Shown: positions 57,441-64,000 of the stretch, in pieces | Position numbering within the stretch: position 1 is the first letter of the stretch | Layout of the letters: every line of letters starts with the position of its first letter | Origin: Heliocidaris tuberculata | Lineage: Eukaryota > Echinodermata > Echinoidea > Camarodonta > Echinometridae | Length of the DNA: 64,000 bases | Assembly: GCA_025618425.1 (NCBI GenBank) | Contig: CM046850.1 | Coordinates: 29,663,347-29,727,346 of the forward strand | Direction of reading: 5' to 3' | Made by a program: the position numbers and the translations under genes | The notes under the pieces: model-generated | Told to the model about the DNA's origin: nothing | The model's database searches: none | What the model saw: only the letters and a program-made list of their open reading frames with translations

Positions 57441-59239
57441 AAACGAATGAAAAAGCCCACATGCTTATTTTAAACGATATTTGATAGTTCCTTCACATTT
57501 TTGTATATTTGCTAGTAGAAAGGAGCACAGGATTTACATGATTTAAGGGGGCACAACCTGTCAGCGTGCCCCATTTGAAAATCCAATCTGGCATTTTCTA
57601 AGAACAAAGAAAAAATGTCTTTTTTTTTTGCTTGTCAGAGTTTTTTTTTTCTCTCTCTCTCTTCTGAATTTTCGCCCTCGCCCCAACCCCACTCCTCCGA
57701 AGTTTTAAGGAATCATGGATTCCCCCCCATAAAAGTATACATCTTTTCTGTGTTGTACGCTCAATGTCTATGTAATGTCGGCCGACATTGTCTCTACTTT
57801 TGAAGTTGACTTAGAAGCTACATAATGTGTTCCAACTAGAATAGCCTCATGAAAGAACCAAGCGATGAACAATATCGCCGTGATTGTCATCATCATAATA
57901 TCGCCGTCATGGTTTATTACCATTCAGCTTCGTGCATGTCACCAGCCAGCCAACAAAGGCCCGAGGTCAAACGATCGTTCAAGTCGATACCCATCCACAG
58001 TGCACTGCATGCTACAGAAACTAATTTAGAACAAACGTACGATGGCGCTATTAATGATTGTAACTTCGAAAGAAACATTCAGGAGTCCGGATTGGTTTGG
58101 TTTTATTTTCCGTATCAAGAAAATGAAATGATACATATAAATATAAAAAGAAATACAAATCACTAATTCATAAAAACTGATTAAAGAGCTGGATAAAAGA
58201 AAAGAAAATTCACTGTTAACAATTTCAATGTATTTTGCAACATTTCACTTTTGACCTGGCCCCATTATATTAATGTGTACATACATTCCATAATTACATT
58301 ATCAGTACAAATGGGGCATCATTGTAAATGGGAATAAACAGGGATATAATGATACTAAATTCACTTATGATGACATAGTAACAAAATAAATATCAACGCC
58401 CAAACCTAAATCGCAGAACTTTTTTGAGGGCTTTATATCAGCTTTAAAACGGAGTGGAGGATAATGGCATCATAATTATTACCACGAAAGACAATCAATC
58501 TTATAAAAAGTGCATATGCTGCTCCACAGTATGCCAATAATGGATTTATTAAATACATGAACATGTTACTACTACAAATTTGCTTTTTCCACATGTCAGA
58601 AAATCGAGGTACTTTCTCAAAGAGAGCGCTTTTGAATGCGAGGGTGAGAATAACAAGGGTTATTGTAATAAATGGAGAATATATATATATATATATATTA
58701 AAAAAAATAAATAATAAGTATCAGATTGAAAACTATCTCTTTTCAGACGTCTATAAAACACATATTACAAACTTTGCAAAACTAAGAATAAGCAACAGTA
58801 AACTTATGATAGAACAAGGTAAATACAAAAACTCGCAATTAATACGTCCTTATGTAAGACCTCAGTAAAGGAAGAATATCATTTCGTAATCGACTGCAAT
58901 ACTAAGTACCCTCCAAACACTACGAACTGAACTATCCAACCAGTTTTTTAATTCAATTTAATGACATTTATTTCCAACTTTTCAGTAAAAGTGTACAGAG
59001 TAATACATAAACAAAATAATGTACATGTATTTTAAACAAAAATATGACAAAATATACATTCATGTGGTACATACATAATTGGAGGACACACCTCTAATTT
59101 AAGCAAGAGCTTGGGGCGAGAGTTAAAGAGTGTGTTCCCGGATTTTGTGATTGGACTATATGTAGATATAGAAAGATTGAATCACCATCACTTAAAAAAA
59201 TTACATTGTAACCGCCTTGATCAAGTCCTTAATTTCCAT
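57436..59239. other. Low-copy AT-rich DNA, no gene supported
   Basis: A plus-strand frame at 57849-58166 (105 codons) lies in a slightly GC-richer patch (57890-58040) with mixed composition. No domain, no clear donor or acceptor. It could be an exon fragment, but evidence is lacking. (AT)n at 58680-58699. Confidence 0.4.
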
Positions 59240-59900
59240 AACTTTGTAACTTTGTGATGTGATATGTACAATGCCTTAATATGTTGATATAATTTGCTCG
59301 TATTTTGCTGAGGGTGTGCTTTTAAGTAATATGCTTCGCTTACATTTTGCTTTGTTTTTTTAACGGGTGATATTTATACCCGCTCTGTTTTAGATAGCAA
59401 TATTACTCTCTGTCGAGTTAAACCTGATATATTTGCCTTTGTTTTGTTGAGGTTTTGTTTCTATTCAACATTCTGCTTTTTGTTGTTGTTGTTGTTTCTT
59501 TAAATTTGTTTTAAATGATAGCAACATTTTCTTCAGTAGAGTATGTAATCCGATTACAATATTTTTTAAAATATGATTTTCTCTTGTTTTGTTGAGGTTT
59601 TGTTTCTAACATGTTATTGTGTTTTTTTTTCTAAGGACAGCAAGATTACTTTCTGTGATTATAATCCCACATATGCAATTTGGTTTTGATATAACTTTTC
59701 CTACGTTTTGTCGAGGTTTTGTTTCTGTTTGATAGGCTGCTATTGTGTTGTTGCTTTTTTCTAAGGATATCAACATTAGTTTTCTGCCGAGTATAATTTG
59801 ATAATTATGTACAACTTTGTCTTGATATAATATTCTTTTTCTTTGTTGTATTTTGTTCTCATTTAACTTGATTCTGTTGTGTTTTGTTTTGATTCTATTT
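59240..59900. repeat. Ancient diverged tandem repeat, about 120-145 bp period, about 5 units
   Basis: The marker GTTTTGTTGAGGTTTTGTTT and variants recur near 59300, 59441, 59586, 59705 and 59842. Each is followed by a GCTAT/GTTGTT-rich part and (A/T)AGGA(T/C)A(G/T)CAA-type wording, then a CNGNNGAGTATAAT-like segment. Spacing drifts (141, 145, 119, about 137), showing indels. T-rich strand bias throughout. Non-coding. Confidence 0.65.
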
Positions 59901-60734
59901 CAACAATTTTAAATTTGAATGTGAATTTGAACAATTCGTCTGTAGTGATGTGGTGTGTTAAGAATGGTCATTTATCCGCCAGTCGAACTGCTGCTGGGAT
60001 GTCGACATGCTTACGCATAAGTAGTCTGAAAGTTCATACGCTTTCGTCTAAATTCTACTTCAGGAATCAAGTCATGTTAAACCAAGGGAACAATAACTTC
60101 CTTTGTTAGACTCGACCTTCCACCCAGCGTCACTTGAATTCTTTGATAGAAATACGGTCAAAATTTTCCAACTTTTTATTTTGACGCGTACGCAGGCCGT
60201 GTCTTGGAGATGCTTAGGAGGCAAAATATTTCATGAATGAAATCCCTTTCAATAGGCTCTTGGATGAGATTTGGTTAAAGGGCAAGGGTGACAGGGGTTT
60301 TTTAACTTCAAAGTGACATTTTACCACCATTTACCACCATTTTCTTCCTGACTACACAGTTCCTATGGAGTCTAGTTATCCTATCATTATCAGCATGATT
60401 ATCAGCATTTATATATATGGACCCTCTTTAAAAAAAAGGGAAAAAATAATTGGTTGCTGTGCCTTCAGAACAATATGATGTGGAGCTTCTCAGTACACAC
60501 TGCCCTCTGAACGATGAAAAGGAGAGAGAATGTGAGGGAGGGGGTAGAGGATCAACTGAGAGAGAGAGTAGGGAGAGATGAAGAGAGGGGGGGGGGGATA
60601 GATGTGTTTAGAGAAGGACTGAATGAGAGAGGGGGAAGGAGAGCAAAGTAGAAAGATCAAGACCATTTATGTGAATAGAATTGTCGTTACTGCAGCCTCC
60701 TATGACGTTGAAAATCAGCCTAGCTCCTAGTGCT
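59901..60734. other. Low-copy DNA, no gene supported
   Basis: A short direct repeat TTTACCACCATTTACCACCA at about 60321-60340 and a GA/G-rich tract at 60520-60640. No exon recognised. Confidence 0.4.
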
Positions 60735-60890
60735 GTAGGACTCGAGTCCGGACTTGGACTCGAGACCGGTCTCGAGTCCCTATTTCTCGGGTCTCGGACT
60801 CGGACTCGGACTCGAGCTCGGTCTCGGACTCGGACTGGACTAATGGTGACTCGTGACTCGGGCGAAAATCGGACCGAGACCGACAACGAG
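60735..60890 (+). repeat. GGACTCG hexamer array, copy 1 (degenerate)
   Basis: Starts after AGTGCTGTAG with GGACTCGAGTCCGGACTTGG. It runs through GAGACCGGTCTCGAGTCC (self-complementary) and four to six GGACTC units, and ends among GACCGAGACCGACAACGAGACC. Both orientations of the unit are present. The flank AGTGCTGTAG is shared, inverted, with the array at 62303-62420, implying a mobile or foldback origin. Confidence 0.75.
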
Positions 60891-62302
60891 ACCGGCAATT
60901 TTTTCCGTTTTCCGCTTTTAATTTTAGCTCAAAAATCACCCCAGGGCACGCAAAAAAACCCCCAACAAAACAAAACAAAAAACCCCGCTATTTTCGCCAT
61001 CTTGTCGATTGAGCGGTATTTTGAACATCATGAACTTTAAAACATCCATCGCCTTAACGGTACGAGAATGTGCCCAAATAGATGATAGACGTTAAGATAA
61101 GTCGTTTTATGCTCGTATACACTCGTTATACACGTATGACACAGACAAGTATTGAAACTGATAGTAACCATTTGGAGTTGGATTAATCTATAACACACGT
61201 TCCCCATAGTCCCCAGCCTGAGGTATCTTGGGCAGTCTCAAACAGATTACTATTCCACTTGTATTGTTCAAGATAGTATAGTAAACTACAGTTTTTATCT
61301 TCTTACTTGCAACCTATGTTCCTGTGGCAAAAAGTCAAAGTCAGCAATTTATAATTTTTGGGCAGTGTCAATCGGTTTTATTACGGTTTAACAATTACTT
61401 TCGTTTTACTAGAGTCTTTTAGTCATGTAGTCAGTTTCCAAAATGAATGCTAATGTTGCACTTGTATTACAAGCCATTAAGCCAGTTCAGTGAACTAGCT
61501 GATACATTTACAAGGGTTTTATTAGGTTTTGACGATTCACCTTTTTATTACTTTAATCAGCTATTTGATAAGATTGAACTAATGGTGTTCTTGGTGTAAT
61601 ATTGTTTTCCCCCCTTTTTTTCCATTTCAGTTGGAAACTTTATTTTCTATAATCTGGCTTTAATGGCATTCAACCTGTTATCTTTTTGCTCTGTTGACAT
61701 ATAATTGATAAAAGATAAAATTATAGGCCTTTGAAATGAACAAATATTAATTTGCGTATCTTTTCTTCATTGAAGTATCACAGAAACAATAGAGTCAACT
61801 CTCTATAATTACTATGGATACAAGCAAAATACTTGGCCTGATAAGGCTTGTTCACATATGAGCCATTTGTCAACGAGACATGTACCTTGGCACAAAAGGA
61901 GTGCATGTTCACTTGCTTAGTATTTTGGTCAATAAAACTTCTGAAATTCCATCAGTACACCAAACCATTACCGAAAATCTAACCATAGACATTTATCTCA
62001 ACATTTCTAATTCAATTTTCTTACCTTCTTTCAAAATTTTTAGTGTTAATAGCTGGAAATCTTACTGAACTTAATCTTCTTAAGCACCAAGCGGCATGTC
62101 ACGGCGACAAATCACTTATTTGTGAGCAAGCCACAAAATTGTCCGCATTCGTACTAAAAGTTACAATAAATTAAATTCTCTGACAACTGGAAGTTTTCAA
62201 TGAACCAGAAACTATTTATGTTATAGAGAGTTCACAGTAAGGCATTTATCATAATGAAAATAACGTGACGTAAAAAATTTCCAATTTAAGATGTTCCCAT
62301 CG
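60891..62302. other. Low-copy AT-rich DNA, no gene supported
   Basis: No recognisable exon or repeat family. Confidence 0.4.
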
Positions 62303-62420
62303 GGACTCGGACTCGGACTCGGACTCGGACTCGGACTCGGACTCGGACTCGGACTCGGACTCGGACTTCAGGGACTCGGACTCGGACTCGGATGGGATGG
62401 ACTCGACTACAGCACTGCTA
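62303..62420 (+). repeat. GGACTCG hexamer array, copy 2 (nearly pure)
   Basis: About eleven perfect GGACTC units (62304-62366), a CTTCAGG interruption, three more units, then ATGGGATGGACTCGACTACA and GCACTGCT. The terminal CTACAGCACT is the inverse complement of AGTGCTGTAG at the start of copy 1. Purity suggests recent expansion. It lies about 200 bp upstream of the candidate exon. Confidence 0.88.
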
Positions 62421-62619
62421 TCTCCCCCTCGGCTCAATTTTGAGCGACAAAACAGGTTCATAACAGCAGAGCGTATCCAGGGTTACGTTTGTAGCTCTTT
62501 AAAAAGCTCAAGCGAAACGACAAACATCCAGTCGCTCACACTGCGTAGGCTGCTGGAGTAGCAAAGATCAACACGGCAACTCATTTGCTTCATGAATCAT
62601 GGCGACATGACATAGTTCA

Positions 62620-62781
62620 ATGATGAATGCATCCAGCTCTACAGCCAAAGATAGTGCTATGGATGGTAGCGCGATTGCAATGCAGACGACAAAGTACAAG
62701 GCGAAGGAAGCTGAGCTCCATAGCGAAGACGGCAAACTCATGGACGATGTCGAGAAGAACCCGAAGATACAGAGCAGAAAG
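62620..62781 (+). CDS. Putative first coding exon, unknown protein (partial)
   Basis: ATG at 62620 follows an in-frame TGA at 62608-62610. The frame runs 54 codons to AAG, where GTGCGT gives a good splice donor (exon end 62781, phase 0). The residues are hydrophilic: a Ser/Thr-rich start (NASSSTAKDSAMDG), then a charged helix-like part (KYKAKEAELHSEDGKLMDD, EKNPKIQSRK). No signal peptide or membrane segment. GC content (about 50%) is well above the surroundings, and the codons are varied rather than repeat-like. A possible 5' UTR lies at about 62470-62619, including a four-codon uORF (ATG GCG ACA TGA, 62599-62610). It could be the cytoplasmic N terminus of a larger protein. I do not recognise the family. 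Two other frames are open here but are Arg-rich or lack the start context. Confidence 0.5.
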
Positions 62782-64000
62782 GTGCGTACACATGCGGTAT
62801 TCGTGTGTTTTTGCGTTGGTGTTGTTATTTTTTCTTGTGGGGGAAGGGGGGGGGAGGAGGAGGTTGACAATCGTTATTTTTAACACTTTGTTATCTATTG
62901 TCTAGATCATATTTGCAGTTCGATTATTTACGGGTTTAATTAACGTAATGCTTCTCACTGAACATTGCCATGTAGTGATAATAATGAGCTACGGAGTCAT
63001 TCGTGGTTCTGAATGTGAGTTGCTTTTTTAGTCGATGGACTCACGACTTTGAACGTCCTTGATTTATCTATAAACATACCATCATTCGTTCAAAGCTTGG
63101 AGAAGATGTCCAGAACACCCAAAGTTGGTTTTACTCCGGTAGATATCTTGTGACATCACACCGGAGCTACAATATCCTTTGGTATGAAGAGAGAATTAAA
63201 AGATACAGATGAAAGAAGAAGGAAAGGGGAATTGTTTTTTTACTGAAGTGCGTGCACGAACGAGCATATGGTATTTGAAAATCATCTGTACAATATATAG
63301 CACAAAAAGGCACCGAGGTTATAATTGACAATAGTGTAATATACCCCTGCAGCTCAGGGTAATTTAATTCACGTTGTATTCATTCCATCATTGATCATTC
63401 ATGTATATCGGTACACTGCGTGTAATGAATGAAGAGAAAACCAGACATTCTGGATTGTGGAGCTACATTACATAGCTGTGCACTAGTGGCGGATCCAGGA
63501 TTTTTGATAAAGGGGGGGGGGGGGACGCACGTTTTGGAGTCGGGAGTTACCGAACGTCATAATGTTGACATGGTAATAAAAATTGTTAATATGCTTATCA
63601 ATTTGGTTTAGAATATGAAAAAAAAGACTCCCCTGAAAGTTTTAAGAAAACTGACGACCAACGTTTACTAGGGGAAAGGTTTAGTGTGTTTTCTTTCCTA
63701 CTACATGTATTGGTATACTGATGCTCCTTTTTGCAATATTCAGTAAAAAAGGAAAATCTCCCATGTCCCTGGTACAAGAATAAGAATTGTATTCATACAA
63801 TAGAGTTCGAATAACTAAACAATAAAACAAAATATAGGTATCAAGGAATGCCCAAGAAATTCTATACCTATTTCAACTTTAATTTTACATGATTTTGATT
63901 CCCATAATATTTTGGACTGATTTTCAACTTATAATGTCGAAAGGTAAATAGCATCTTTGAAAAAGTTGGCCTCGAGATCACGTTTTTGAATAATGAGCCA
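62782..64000 (+). other. Presumed first intron of the candidate gene
   Basis: AT-rich sequence downstream of the donor with G-runs (62844-62860, 63512-63524). GTGGCGGATCCAG near 63486 followed by G13 looks like the end of a dispersed element related to 1208-1396. CTCCGGT and ACCGGAG near 63135 and 63161 could form a small hairpin. No second exon is visible before the window ends. Confidence 0.4.

Noticed and set aside
57071..57442. Tyr/Ile/Ser-rich frame of 123 codons
   Set aside because: Driven by the (CTAT)n and (AT)n microsatellite.
60608..61040. Arg/Glu/Ser- and Thr-rich frames on both strands
   Set aside because: They translate the GGACTCG hexamer array; both strands are open because of the repeat.
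62627..62905. Alternative frame rich in Arg over the candidate exon
   Set aside because: It overlaps the better-supported frame starting at 62620 and has repeat-like RR-rich composition typical of an off-frame reading of coding DNA.

Overview
This window looks like AT-rich, repeat-dense intergenic or intronic DNA from a marine invertebrate. There are no operons, no bacterial signals and no complete protein gene. It carries long di-, tri- and tetranucleotide microsatellites, tRNA-derived SINE sequence, a decayed non-LTR retrotransposon, and many short inverted-repeat DNA transposons (MITEs) flanked by TA or TTAA. The repeat style (palindromic TTAA-flanked elements, short-phrase arrays, GGACTCG hexamer arrays) fits a non-vertebrate animal. 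An echinoderm is my best guess, but no gene here proves the taxon.

Layout. 0-8.3 kb: (ATT)n tract, a tandem repeat of about 107 bp, one small MITE, the first 411-bp TTAA-flanked element, a degenerate phrase array, a 1.4-kb foldback element with a second element nested in it, a tandem SINE-like repeat and a G-quadruplex-prone minisatellite. 8.3-14.2 kb: mostly low-copy AT-rich DNA. 14.2-19.7 kb: a 185-bp MITE, a 255-bp unit present in three apparently identical tandem copies with an inverted partner, a (CAT)n tract, the first GGTTCGTAATTCCGAA element and a tRNA-derived SINE. 20.1-26 kb: the most structured block, with a broken minus-strand LINE, a TA-flanked 1,052-bp mariner-type element with about 250-bp terminal repeats, a 168-bp hairpin MITE, and an inverted duplication holding one intact-looking tRNA and one tRNA whose 5' half is lost. 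26-44.6 kb: further copies of the dispersed families, a Tigger/pogo-type element and a near-perfect 111-bp palindrome. 44.6-57.5 kb: the second GGTTCGTAATTCCGAA element, several MITEs, GA-rich and compound microsatellites, and an element carrying a nuclear-receptor DR1 motif. 57.5-64 kb: a diverged tandem array, two GGACTCG arrays and, near the right end, the best candidate protein-coding exon.

Gene content. The only protein-coding call I would defend is a putative first coding exon on the plus strand (62620-62781, 54 codons) ending in a good splice donor; its gene would continue beyond the window. A possible terminal exon at 45353-45564 is weak. The tRNA at 24891-24961 (minus) folds into a full cloverleaf with A and B boxes and a T6 terminator, but it sits in a repeat-like inverted duplication. 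Most long open frames are translations of microsatellites.

At least six dispersed families occur two or more times here: a 410-bp CCCTTTC family (3 copies), a 480-590-bp AGGGRAATCC palindromic family (3 copies plus a fragment), a 185-bp ACACGATA family (2), a 366-381-bp family (2), a GGTTCGTAATTCCGAA family (2) and an AGCCCGGCTCA family (2). All boundaries and matches were read by eye, without a database search.
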